Shown here: piece by piece, positions 6,991-13,055 of the stretch | Layout: every line of letters begins with the position of its first letter | Numbering within the stretch: position 1 is the stretch's first letter | Assembly: GCA_963847615.1 (NCBI GenBank) | Contig: CAWKAN010000011.1 | Span: forward strand, 1-13,055 | DNA: 13,055 nt | Origin: Palsa-883 sp963847615 | GTDB taxonomy: Bacteria > Pseudomonadota > Alphaproteobacteria > Acetobacterales > Acetobacteraceae | Reading direction: 5' to 3' | Notes under the pieces: generated by a model | Databases searched by the model: none | What the model saw: the letters and a program-made list of their open reading frames with translations, nothing else | Told to the model about the DNA's origin: nothing | Program-made: the position numbers and the translations under genes

Positions 6991-7443
6991 ATGGCCGGTC
7001 TTTACTACGAGGAATTCTCCGTCGGCCAGGTGTTCGCGCACCCCTGGACCCGCACCGTGACCGAGATGGACAATGTGCTGTTCAGCACGCTGACGATGAA
7101 CGTGCAGCCGCTGCACCTGGACGCCGAGTTCGCCGCCAAAAGCGAGTTCGGCCAGCGCATCGTCAATTCCATCTTCACCCTGGGGCTGATGATCGGCATC
7201 AGCGTGAACGACACGACCCTGGGCACCACGGTGGCCAATCTCGGCATGAGCGACACGCGGTTTCCCAAGCCGGTGTTCCACGGCGACACGCTGCGCGCGG
7301 AGACCAAGGTGTTGACGATGCGCGAAAGCCGCTCGCGCCAGGATGTCGGGATCGTCGAGTTCGAGCACACCGCCTATAACCAGCGCGGCGAACAGGTGGC
7401 GATCTGCCGGCGCCAGGCGCTGATGCGGCGCAAGGGGGCGTAG
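6991..7443 (+). CDS. MaoC family dehydratase (hot-dog fold acyl-CoA hydratase)
   Basis: A 150-aa single hot-dog protein of the MaoC group, which adds water to enoyl-CoA thioesters. The start at 6991 follows GGGAGG (6976-6981) by 9 nt. The hydratase motif region reads TLTMNVQPLHLDAEFAAKS (residues 34-52), with His42 and the usual downstream helix; FPKPVFHGDTLRAET is the conserved second hot-dog strand region. In classical R-hydratases the motif is D-x-N-P-x-H, with Asp and His as the catalytic pair; here Asn37 occupies the Asp position. I believe the MNxQPLHLD form marks a subfamily. It heads a tight operon (4 nt to the VOC gene, 12 nt from there to the hydrolase) and is divergent from a CitE-like lyase. 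A mesaconyl-CoA or similar hydratase role is inference. Confidence 0.88.
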   Translation: MAGLYYEEFSVGQVFAHPWTRTVTEMDNVLFSTLTMNVQPLHLDAEFAAKSEFGQRIVNSIFTLGLMIGISVNDTTLGTTVANLGMSDTRFPKPVFHGDTLRAETKVLTMRESRSRQDVGIVEFEHTAYNQRGEQVAICRRQALMRRKGA

Positions 7444-7447
7444 CGCG

Positions 7448-7912
7448 GTGCCGCTGGAACGCCTGCAGCACGCGCTGATCCAGACCGTCAACCTGCCGGC
7501 GACGGTGCGCTGGTGGCACGAGGTGCTGGGCCTGCAACCGGGACCGCATCCGGATTTCGGTTTCCCGGTGGAATGGCTTTACCTGGACGGCGAGGACGTG
7601 CTGCACCTGACGCAGGGCGGCACCGGCGTCTCGGCCAACCGGCAGGCCTATCTGGGCCAGCAGTCGCAGGCCGCGGCCGGCACCGGGGTGATCGACCACC
7701 TGGCGTTCCGCGCCTCCGACCTGCCGGGGATGCTGGCGCGGCTGCGCGCGCTGGGGGTGGACGCGACGGCGCGGCGGGTGAACGCGCAGGGATTGTTTCA
7801 GTTGTTCCTGTTCGACCCCAACGGGGTGAAGGTCGAGCTGAACTTCGAAGCGGCGGAGGCCGACGCGCACGGCATCACGCCGGAGCTGATGGCCAGCGAC
7901 CTGCCGCGCTGA
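7448..7912 (+). CDS. VOC family protein (glyoxalase/dioxygenase fold)
   Basis: A 154-aa vicinal-oxygen-chelate protein with two beta-alpha-beta-beta-beta units. The first holds LQHALIQTVNLPATVRWWHE (His8) and EDVLHLT (His53); the second holds VIDHLAFRA (His84) and FDPNGVKVELNF (Glu130). These four positions match the metal site of the family. The start is GTG 7448, 4 nt after the MaoC stop, with the domain beginning immediately. VOC enzymes include glyoxalase I, methylmalonyl-CoA epimerase, extradiol dioxygenases and resistance proteins; none can be chosen from the sequence. Its place in an operon with a hydratase and a PcaD-like hydrolase suggests small-molecule catabolism, perhaps ring cleavage or epimerisation. 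Confidence 0.9.
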   Translation: MPLERLQHALIQTVNLPATVRWWHEVLGLQPGPHPDFGFPVEWLYLDGEDVLHLTQGGTGVSANRQAYLGQQSQAAAGTGVIDHLAFRASDLPGMLARLRALGVDATARRVNAQGLFQLFLFDPNGVKVELNFEAAEADAHGITPELMASDLPR

Positions 7913-7924
7913 GGGGGAGACGCC

Positions 7925-8700
7925 ATGGCGGAGACCGCGCCGCTCGATCCGGGAGCGATCCGGCTGCACCGCACCGGGGCGAGCCCACCGCTGGTGATGC
8001 TGCATTGCCTGGGCATGACGCATCACCTGTGGGACTGCCTCGGCGGTCTGGCGGATCGGTTCGAGCTGATCGCCTACAACCTGCCGGGCCATGGCGAGAC
8101 CGCGCTGCCCGCCGCGCCGTACGGCATCGCCGAGCTGTCGGCGCAACTGGCCGGCGTGCTGCGGCTTGCCGGGATCGCGCGGGCGCATGTGATGGGCATC
8201 TCGCTCGGCGGGTTGGTGGCGCAGCATTTCGCCGCGACCTGCCCGGCGATGGTGGACAAGCTGGTGCTGCTGGACACCACGCCGCGCTACACCGACGCGG
8301 CGCGCGCCAACTGGGCGGTGCGCGCCGCGGCGGCGCGCCGCGACGGACCGGCCTCGCTGCTGCCGATGATCCTGAAGATCTGGTTCACCGGGCCTTCGTC
8401 GCCGCCGGTCCCCCGCCGGTGCGCCTGGTGCGCGAAACCTTCGCCGCCTGCTCCGGCGAGGGCTACGCGCTGGCCTGCGAGGCGCTGGGCGCGGCCGACC
8501 TGCTGGCGGTCACCCCGCGCATCACCGCGCCGACGCTGGTGATCTGCGGCGCCGACGAAGGCCAGGCGTTCCGCGACGCGGCGGCGTGGCTGCATGCCAA
8601 CATCGCCGGCGCGCGGCGGGAGATTGTTGCGTCAGCGGCACACGCCTCGGTGCTGGAGCAGCCGGCGCGGATCGCGGCGCTGCTGCGCGGATTCCTGTAG
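7925..8700 (+). CDS. Alpha/beta hydrolase, PcaD-like (3-oxoadipate enol-lactonase type), one frameshift
   Basis: Read with one correction, this is a 258-aa alpha/beta hydrolase. The first 150 or so residues contain the oxyanion region MLHCLGMTHHLWD, YNLPGHGET (53-59) and the nucleophile elbow GISLGG with Ser93. The rest, in the next frame, contains ICGADEGQA (acid Asp) and SAAHASVLEQP (catalytic His), ending at 8700. The break is at about 8389: TTCACC-GGGCC appears to have lost one C, since restoring it joins KIWFTRAFVAAG and makes the length exactly 259 codons. ATG 7925 follows a GAGGGGGA box and is 12 nt after the VOC stop. The nearest family is 3-oxoadipate enol-lactonase, but this fold is too versatile for a firm substrate. 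Typed CDS because it is one base from intact. Confidence 0.85.
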
Positions 8701-8703
8701 CGG

Positions 8704-9100
8704 CTAGGCGCGGCGGGCGCGGTCGAGGCTCCAGGAGCCGCCCCCGGCGACGAACAGATACAGGAACACGAAGCAGGTACAGCGCCGCGGCGTCGCCGCC
8801 GCTGAGCAGCGGGAAGAAGCTGCGCGGCGCGTGCGAGGTCCAGTAGCCGATCGCCATCTCGCCGGACATGATGAAAGCCACCGGGCGGGTGAACAGCCCA
8901 AGCGCCAGCAACAAGCCGCCCAGCGATTCGATCACGCCAGCGAACCAAAGCAGCGCGAACATCGGCGGCCCGCCATGCGCCGGCCAGGCCGGGAAGCCGA
9001 ACAGCTTGCCGGTGCCATGCTCCATGAACAGCAGTGCGGCGACGATGCGAAGCACGCTGAGCGCGCGCGGTGCCCAGACGGTGGTGAGGGAGGTCGGCAC
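8704..9100 (-). CDS. DoxX family membrane protein, one frameshift
   Basis: A small four-helix membrane protein. Helices can be seen around LSVLRIVAALLFMEHGTGKL, MFALLWFAGVIESLGGLLLA, PVAFIMSGEMAIGYW and, after a frame change, CFVFLYLFVAGGG, followed by the family's typical end SWSLDRA. ME-HGTGKLFG and GWLE/GVIE-like spacing are typical of DoxX. The frame breaks at about 8777, where one extra base (GTAC-C-TGC on the coding strand) separates ALY from CFVFLY; without it the gene is exactly 132 codons (131 aa). The GTG start at 9100 is preceded by AGGAGA. It converges on the hydrolase with 3 nt between stops, leaving no room for a terminator, and diverges from the LLM oxidoreductase. DoxX proteins act in membrane redox or sulfur-related processes; the role here is unknown. 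Confidence 0.85.
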
Positions 9101-9229
9101 GTAAGTCTCCTGAACTCGGTGACGAACGGCGCACCCTACACCCGCGGGGCAATGGACTGTAATAGGCCGTTTGCCCGGCCGCCGCGCCCGGGTCATGGTA
9201 TCCTTGCGCAAGTCGCCGGAGGGTGTCGC

Positions 9230-10288
9230 ATGCAGTTCGGCTTCCTGGTAATGGCCGACATCAACGAGATCGGCTTCTTCAACCACGTCGAGGCGCTCGG
9301 CTACAACTCGGTCTGGGTCGCCGACAGCCAGATGCTGTACTCGGATTGCTACGCGGTGCTGGCGCTGGCGGCGCGGCAGACCAGTCGGCTGCGCCTCGGC
9401 CCCGGCACGGCGATCTGCGGCACGCGCATCCCGCCGGTGCATGCCGCTTCGATGGCGACGCTGAACCGCATTGCCCCGGGTCGGGTGTTCATGGGCATCG
9501 GTACCGGCAACACCGCGATGCGCAGCATGGGCCAGAAGCCGCTGCGGATCGCCGCATTCGACGCCTATCTGCGCGTGCTGGCGGCGCTGTTGCGCGGCGA
9601 GGTGGTGGACTACGCGTTCGACGGCACGGCCCGGCCGATCACCATGCTGCTCGGTGAGCGGGGTGCGCTGGAACCGAAGATCCCGCTCTATGTCTCGGGA
9701 TTCGGGCCGCGGGCGATGGCACTGGCCGGCGCGCATGGCGACGGGCTGGTGTTCGCGATCCCGCCGCGCGGCGTGCCGGTCGCCGAGGCGCTGGGCCATG
9801 CGCGGCAGGGCGCGGCGCGGGTGGGGCGGGAGCTGGAGGCGTTTCATAGCTGCGCCTTGACCAACGTCGCGCTGCTGCAGCCGGGGGAGGCGGTGGACTC
9901 CGATCGCGTCAAGGCGGCGGTCGGTCCGAACGTGATGGCCAGCGTCTACTACTTCTACGACGAGGTGCAGGAGCGCGGGATCGATCCGCCGCCGTTCCTG
10001 GCGCGGATCTGGAAGCAATATTGCGCGCTGGTCGAGCAGACGCCGCCCGAGCGCCGGCATTTCCGCACCCACGAATTCCATTACACCGCGCTGCACCCGG
10101 GCGAGGCGGCGTTGATCGATGCGCAGCTGATCCGCGACACCTGCCTGGTCGGCACGGCGGAGCAGTTGGTCGAGCGGGTCCGGGAGCTGGACCGGGAGGG
10201 CTTGCGGGAATTGATCTTCGCCGTCGGGACGGCGGCGAAGTGGCGCATGGCAGAGGATTTCGCCCGGCAGGTGATGGCGCGGCTCTAG
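9230..10288 (+). CDS. LLM class flavin-dependent oxidoreductase (luciferase-like / F420 or FMN)
   Basis: A 352-aa TIM-barrel oxidoreductase of the bacterial luciferase-like family. Visible hallmarks: MQFGFLVMADI as the first strand, HVEALGYNSVWVADSQ (the EALGYDSVWVAD signature), QTSRLRLGPGTAI, GRVFMGIGTGNTA, IPLYVSGFGPRAMALAGAHG and a C-terminal GTAEQLVERVRELDREGL. ATG 9230 is preceded by GGAGGG (9218-9223) at 6 nt. Cofactor could be FMN or coenzyme F420; the sequence does not decide it. The gene appears to be a single transcription unit, divergent from doxX across a 129-bp gap. The frame is intact, unlike several neighbours. Confidence 0.92.
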   Translation: MQFGFLVMADINEIGFFNHVEALGYNSVWVADSQMLYSDCYAVLALAARQTSRLRLGPGTAICGTRIPPVHAASMATLNRIAPGRVFMGIGTGNTAMRSMGQKPLRIAAFDAYLRVLAALLRGEVVDYAFDGTARPITMLLGERGALEPKIPLYVSGFGPRAMALAGAHGDGLVFAIPPRGVPVAEALGHARQGAARVGRELEAFHSCALTNVALLQPGEAVDSDRVKAAVGPNVMASVYYFYDEVQERGIDPPPFLARIWKQYCALVEQTPPERRHFRTHEFHYTALHPGEAALIDAQLIRDTCLVGTAEQLVERVRELDREGLRELIFAVGTAAKWRMAEDFARQVMARL

Positions 10289-10836
10289 CCGGCGTCGCTC
10301 GCACTATCGCGTGTGCTGGCGCGCGTGCTGGCGCGCGTGCTGGCGCGATCCTTGCCGCGCCGGCGCCCGCGAGTATGCGAGACGGCCGGGCGGGAGCGTG
10401 GCGGGCGAAAGGAGCGAGATCGGCGGCGCTGACACAGTGCCGGCGATGCGACTGGCGAGATCGCACCGGCGGTCAACGCCGTACTCGGCTGGAAACCGCG
10501 AAGCGGGGGCAATGGATGCTCGGCCTCAGAGGCTGCCTGGGGAACACCCCTGGGGAACACCGACGTGGCGCCACACCGACGCGGCTTTGCGCGGCGCGCA
10601 TCGGGCGCCGACGCGACGCCGGCCGCTACCTGTGGCGCCCGATGGCAAAAGACGGGCTGCCGCCGGCGGCACCTGCCGTGCCGAGGGCCAGGACCCAGGC
10701 GGTTCTGATGGCCGTAATGGCTGGTGGACGCAGCGGAAATCTGCACCAGGGGAGCGTGCGAGGCGCGGTAAGACAGTGCCAGGAAGGCCATCCCGATGGC
10801 GAACAGGGCGGCCTCGGTGACTCGGCGCATTTGCAT
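10285..10836 (-). CDS. Hypothetical small exported or membrane-anchored protein; 3' half doubtful
   Basis: ATG 10836 has a well-placed GAGAGGA 7 nt upstream. The first 40 residues begin MQMRRVTEAALFAIGMAFLA, a positively charged start followed by a hydrophobic segment, as in a signal peptide or anchor. After about residue 48 the product becomes Arg/Pro/Ala-rich without pattern. A neighbouring frame gives WVLALGTAGAAGGSPSFA and then a stop at 10626, so the gene may be shorter with a frameshift, or degraded. The last codons come from a 12-bp tandem repeat (STRASTRASTR) and overlap the 3' end of the LLM gene by 4 nt. No family is recognised. An FNR/FixK-like palindrome lies about 103 nt upstream of the start. 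Confidence 0.35.
   Translation of the reverse strand: MQMRRVTEAALFAIGMAFLALSYRASHAPLVQISAASTSHYGHQNRLGPGPRHGRCRRRQPVFCHRAPQVAAGVASAPDARRAKPRRCGATSVFPRGVPQAASEAEHPLPPLRGFQPSTALTAGAISPVASPALCQRRRSRSFRPPRSRPAVSHTRGRRRGKDRASTRASTRASTRDSASDAG
10313..10347. repeat. 12-bp tandem repeat, three copies
   Basis: GTGCTGGCGCGC is repeated at 10313-10324, 10325-10336 and 10337-10347 (last copy short by one base). It starts 25 nt after the LLM stop. Its 12-bp period, a multiple of three, is shared with the array at 5964. Confidence 0.75.
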
Positions 10837-10908
10837 GTCGAGATCCTCTCTTCGACATCGCGCGTCTGGCCGGCAGCGAAAACGGCGCCGACCACTTTTC
10901 CCATATCG

Positions 10909-11070
10909 TTAGATTGCACTTTTCCATCGTGCGCGGCATTGACGCAAATCAATTCGACGCGGGCGAAACCGGCGCGCGCCGTGATACGCCAGGGTCAGCG
11001 CTGCATCGCCCAGCGCGTTGATAGCCGCCATCCGCCAGTCGCCCGAGGCACCGCGCGAATGTTCCAGCAT
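10909..11070 (-). CDS. Weak 53-aa ORF, possible remnant of a larger gene
   Basis: From ATG 11070 the minus strand encodes MLEHSRGASGDWRMAAINAL and then a helix-like GDAALTLAYHGAR. The frame continues open upstream, with GGAVQAMLEH, until a TAA, so this could be the tail of a decayed gene. The last 20 residues are Arg-rich and look non-coding, and the FNR-like box lies within them. No ribosome binding site was recognised. Kept only as a possibility. Confidence 0.15.
   Translation of the reverse strand: MLEHSRGASGDWRMAAINALGDAALTLAYHGARRFRPRRIDLRQCRARWKSAI
10939..10952 (-). promoter_or_regulatory. Candidate FNR/FixK-type operator
   Basis: On the minus strand it reads TTGATTTGCGTCAA, matching the alphaproteobacterial pattern TTGAT-N4-GTCAA used by oxygen- or nitrogen-oxide-responsive CRP/FNR regulators. 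A weak -10-like TCTAAC lies about 33 nt downstream (10908-10913), near the spacing expected for activation at -41.5. The first start codon downstream is 10836. Site identity is by consensus only. Confidence 0.4.
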
Positions 11071-11215
11071 GGCTTGCACGGCGCCGCCGGCGCGCTTTGC
11101 CGGGTTCGACGGTCTTTAGCAGGTTGCCGGTCATACCAACGGCCCTGATTACCGACCGTTCGGCGCATGTCGGGCCGCTCGGGGCTTTCGCGCCTTGCGA
11201 GGACAGCCGGTATTT

Positions 11216-11234
11216 GCGGCGGCAAGGCCGCCGC
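11216..11234 (-). terminator. Perfect 8-bp GC hairpin downstream of the SDR gene
   Basis: GCGGCGGC (11216-11223) pairs with GCCGCCGC (11227-11234) across a 3-nt loop, about 54 nt past the SDR stop. There is no U tract after it on the minus strand (the next bases are AAATA), so termination is possible but not shown. Confidence 0.25.
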
Positions 11235-11287
11235 GCGACCGGGCGCCATGCCCGGCGTTGCCCGCGCCGGGTCCGCCGCGGCGTCGC

Positions 11288-12034
11288 TCAGTGCATCACG
11301 TCGCCGCCATTCGGCGACAGGCAGGCACCGACATAGAAGCCGCCCTGCGGCCCGGCCAGCAGCAGCGCCGTGGCGGCAATCTCCTCGGGCCGGCCGAACC
11401 GCCCCGCCGGCAGGGCGTCGATGAAGGCCTGGCGATCCTCCGGGGTCATCGTCGCCGTCAGGTCGGTGTCGATCGGGCCCGGCGCGATCGCGTTCACCCG
11501 CACGCCGCGCGGTGCCGCCTCCCACGCCAGCGAGCGGGTGAAGCCGATGATCGCCGCCTTCGCGGCCGAATAGGGCACCGCGTTCACCGCGCCCTTCAGG
11601 CCGCGCTGCGAGGCGATGTTGATGATGCAGCCGCGGCCGCGCGCGAGCATCGCCGGGTAGACCGCCTGGGCCATGAAGAACATGCCCTTCAGGTGCACGG
11701 CGATCAGGCGGTCGAATTCCGCCTCGGTATAGGCCTCGAACCTCTTGCGGATGTTCATGCCGGCGTTGTTGAGCAGGATGTCGATCGGCCCGAGCGCCTG
11801 CGCGGCCTCGGCGGCGAAGGCGCGCGCGGCGGCGATGTCGGCGACATCGACCGAGCGGTGCAGCGCGCGGCGCCCGAGCGCGACGATCGCGGCGGCGGTT
11901 TCCGCGGCTTTCGCCCCGTCGTCGAGGTGGCAGAAGGCGACATCGGCGCCCTCGCGGGCGAAGGCCAGCGCGGTGGCACGGCCGATGCCGCGCGATCCTC
12001 CGGTGACGAGGGCGATCTGTCCGGCGAGCTGCAT
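11288..12034 (-). CDS. SDR family NAD(P)-dependent oxidoreductase (FabG-like)
   Basis: A 248-aa classical short-chain dehydrogenase. Cofactor motif TGGSRGIG at 11-18, NNAG at 89-92, catalytic Ser142 (NIASQRG), Tyr155 and Lys159 (YSAAK), then PGPIDTDL and the usual C-terminal GGxxM/H end. The start at 12034 has GGAGGAA upstream. A His-Leu pair after beta-2 (CHLDDG) does not decide between NAD and NADP. FabG-like SDRs reduce 3-oxoacyl-ACP/CoA or oxidise sugars and alcohols; the substrate is not clear. It is divergent from panC with only 62 nt between starts, so the promoters overlap. The frame is intact. Confidence 0.93.
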   Translation of the reverse strand: MQLAGQIALVTGGSRGIGRATALAFAREGADVAFCHLDDGAKAAETAAAIVALGRRALHRSVDVADIAAARAFAAEAAQALGPIDILLNNAGMNIRKRFEAYTEAEFDRLIAVHLKGMFFMAQAVYPAMLARGRGCIINIASQRGLKGAVNAVPYSAAKAAIIGFTRSLAWEAAPRGVRVNAIAPGPIDTDLTATMTPEDRQAFIDALPAGRFGRPEEIAATALLLAGPQGGFYVGACLSPNGGDVMH

Positions 12035-12096
12035 GTGGGTTCCTCCGCGCTGCGCGCATATTGCCCGCTCGGCGCGATCGCACCAAGTTAGCCGCC

Positions 12097-12930
12097 ATGC
12101 TGGTTGCCCGCACCCTGGCCGAGCTGCGCGCCCACTGCGCCACGTTGCACGAGCGGTTTGGCGCGCTCGCGCTGGTGCCGACGATGGGCGCGCTGCATGA
12201 CGGCCACATGGCGCTGGTGCGCGCGGCGGCGGCGCGCGCAGCCGGCATCGTCGCCTCGATCTTCGTCAACCCGCTGCAGTTCGCCGCGTCGGAGGACCTG
12301 AGCCGCTATCCGCGCGACGAGGCGGGCGACCTCGGGCAACTGCACGCCCATGGCTGCCATCTGGCATGGCTGCCCGATGTCGCGACGATGTATCCGCCGG
12401 GCGATGCGACGACGATCTGCGTGGAGGGGCCGGCGCTGCGCTGGGAGGGGGAGGCGCGCCCCGGGCATTTCCGCGGCGTCGCCACGGTGTGCGCCAGGCT
12501 GTTCGGCCAGGTGCGGCCGGATCGGGCCTACTTCGGCGAGAAGGACTGGCAGCAGCTTCAGGTCGTCGGGCGCATGGTGAGCGACCTGCTGCTGCCGCTG
12601 GAGATCGTCGGCGTGCCGACGGTGCGCGAGGCGGACGGGCTGGCGATGTCCTCGCGCAACCGGTTCCTGACCGCGGGCGGACGGGCAACCGCCGCGTCCC
12701 TGTTCGCCACGCTGACCGCGACGGCGCGGCACCTGGCGGACGGCCGGGCGGCAGCGGGTGCGCTCGCCGCGGGGCGCGCGGCGCTGCGCGAGGCCGGGTT
12801 CGCGGTGGATTATTTCGCCCTGGTCGATGGGCCGACGCTGGTGCCGCAGGAGGCGGCGCGGCCGCAGTCCCGTCTGGTGGCGGCGGCGCGGCTTGGCACG
12901 GTGCGCCTGATCGATAACGTTCCGGTCTGA
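12097..12930 (+). CDS. panC: Pantoate--beta-alanine ligase
   Basis: A 277-aa PanC, which joins pantoate and beta-alanine with ATP (through a pantoyl-adenylate) to make pantothenate for coenzyme A. All hallmarks are visible: PTMGALHDGHMALV with the HxGH-type motif (HDGH, 34-37), SIFVNPLQF (54-62), DLSRYPRD, GHFRGVATV, YFGEKDWQQL (145-154) and the KMSKS-like loop AMSSRNRFL (183-191). I chose ATG 12097 because the family N-terminus begins here; an earlier in-frame TTG at 12061 would only add a non-conserved 12-residue tail. The length is normal and the frame intact. Cytosolic. The gene is divergent from the SDR; no panB is seen in the window. Confidence 0.97.
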   Translation: MLVARTLAELRAHCATLHERFGALALVPTMGALHDGHMALVRAAAARAAGIVASIFVNPLQFAASEDLSRYPRDEAGDLGQLHAHGCHLAWLPDVATMYPPGDATTICVEGPALRWEGEARPGHFRGVATVCARLFGQVRPDRAYFGEKDWQQLQVVGRMVSDLLLPLEIVGVPTVREADGLAMSSRNRFLTAGGRATAASLFATLTATARHLADGRAAAGALAAGRAALREAGFAVDYFALVDGPTLVPQEAARPQSRLVAAARLGTVRLIDNVPV

Positions 12931-12979
12931 TCTCAGCTGGCACCCGACCAGCCGACGGGGCAGAGCTTCGGGCGGCCGG

Positions 12980-13055
12980 CCTCGCCGTTGCACTGGCCTC
13001 GACATTGCACAGTCCTCGACATTGCCCTGGCCTCGACGTTGCGCCGACCTCGCCT
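12980..13055. repeat. 17-bp tandem repeat running off the window
   Basis: Units CCTCGNCRTTGCNCNGN start at 12980, 12997, 13014, 13031 and (cut) 13048. The CCTCG core and the TTGC core are conserved while the last bases vary. It lies 50 bp after panC. 17 is not a multiple of three, which argues against a coding repeat. Total length unknown because it leaves the window. Confidence 0.75.

Larger units (their letters stand above)
10837..11287. other. 450-bp region without a secure gene between the small ORF and the SDR
   Basis: It holds the FNR/FixK-like box at 10939-10952, a local AT-rich patch (10896-10930), a weak 53-codon minus-strand ORF (10909-11070) and a perfect hairpin at 11216-11234. 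Longer antisense or read-through frames across it have no recognisable domains. Confidence 0.4.

Noticed and set aside
5185..7060. Two long plus-strand frames overlapping pdeM and antisense to the lyase
   Set aside because: They are shadows of pdeM and of the CitE-like gene, and include the tandem repeat (LGPTLGPTLGP); no independent motifs.
7199..8227. Minus-strand frame of 342 codons opposite MaoC, VOC and hydrolase
   Set aside because: Antisense shadow; the plus-strand genes have full catalytic motifs and ribosome binding sites.
9101..10096. Minus-strand open frame continuing upstream of DoxX opposite the LLM gene
   Set aside because: Only the part below 9100 is DoxX; the rest is antisense to a clear oxidoreductase and has no start signal or domain.
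11195..12091. Plus-strand frame of 298 codons opposite the SDR
   Set aside because: Antisense of a well-supported gene; His/Arg/Gly-rich without motifs.
10995..12269. Minus-strand frame of 424 codons spanning the SDR
   Set aside because: It is out of frame with the SDR, whose motifs are perfect in another frame; a GC-rich shadow.
1..13055. CRISPR array, tRNA, rRNA, riboswitch or intact insertion sequence
   Set aside because: No regularly spaced repeats with unique spacers, no tRNA-like cloverleaf, and no transposase frame were recognised on either strand.

Overview
The window is a piece of a very GC-rich bacterial chromosome. Codons are strongly biased to G or C at the third position, and hand counts of sampled 60-base lines in the core genes give about 72 to 82% GC. 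Gene content (the ligase-associated helicase/PdeM pair, a CitE-like lyase beside a MaoC hydratase, a PcaD-like hydrolase, DoxX, a luciferase-like oxidoreductase, FabG-like SDR and PanC) and a candidate FNR/FixK-type box suggest an alphaproteobacterium, perhaps Acetobacteraceae/Rhodospirillales. That placement is inference.

Left part (1-5794). A 5'-truncated, GC-poor ComEC fragment lies on the minus strand at the edge. Palindromic repeat DNA follows, then a doubtful 68-aa ORF. Next is a ligase-associated DEXH-box helicase (728-3271) whose protein can be read almost end to end, but only across about 27 single-base indels. Its usual partner, the phosphoesterase pdeM, is intact at 5120-5794. Between the two sits a 1.8-kb, lower-GC, two-gene cassette: an OLD/RecF-like ABC ATPase (one frameshift) and a translationally coupled DUF4276 Toprim-like protein. 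An imperfect copy of the pdeM start region overlaps the helicase stop codon, so the cassette appears to have been inserted at the start of pdeM and is flanked by about 18-bp direct repeats. This is the most interesting object in the window: a candidate two-gene anti-phage or plasmid-conflict module placed inside a DNA-repair operon.

Middle part (5795-10288). A 173-bp element with 30-bp inverted ends and a 12-bp tandem repeat separate pdeM from a CitE-like CoA-ester lyase on the minus strand. Divergent from it is a tight run of MaoC-family hydratase, VOC-family protein and alpha/beta hydrolase (one frameshift). This looks like small-scale acyl-CoA or organic-acid catabolism. A DoxX membrane protein (one frameshift) converges on the hydrolase and diverges from a luciferase-like monooxygenase-family oxidoreductase.

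Right part (10289-13055). About 1 kb holds a tandem repeat, a doubtful small exported-protein ORF preceded by an FNR/FixK-like palindrome, and a hairpin. Then come a FabG-like SDR (minus) divergent from panC (plus), and a 17-bp tandem repeat that runs off the end. No tRNA, rRNA, CRISPR or intact insertion sequence was recognised.
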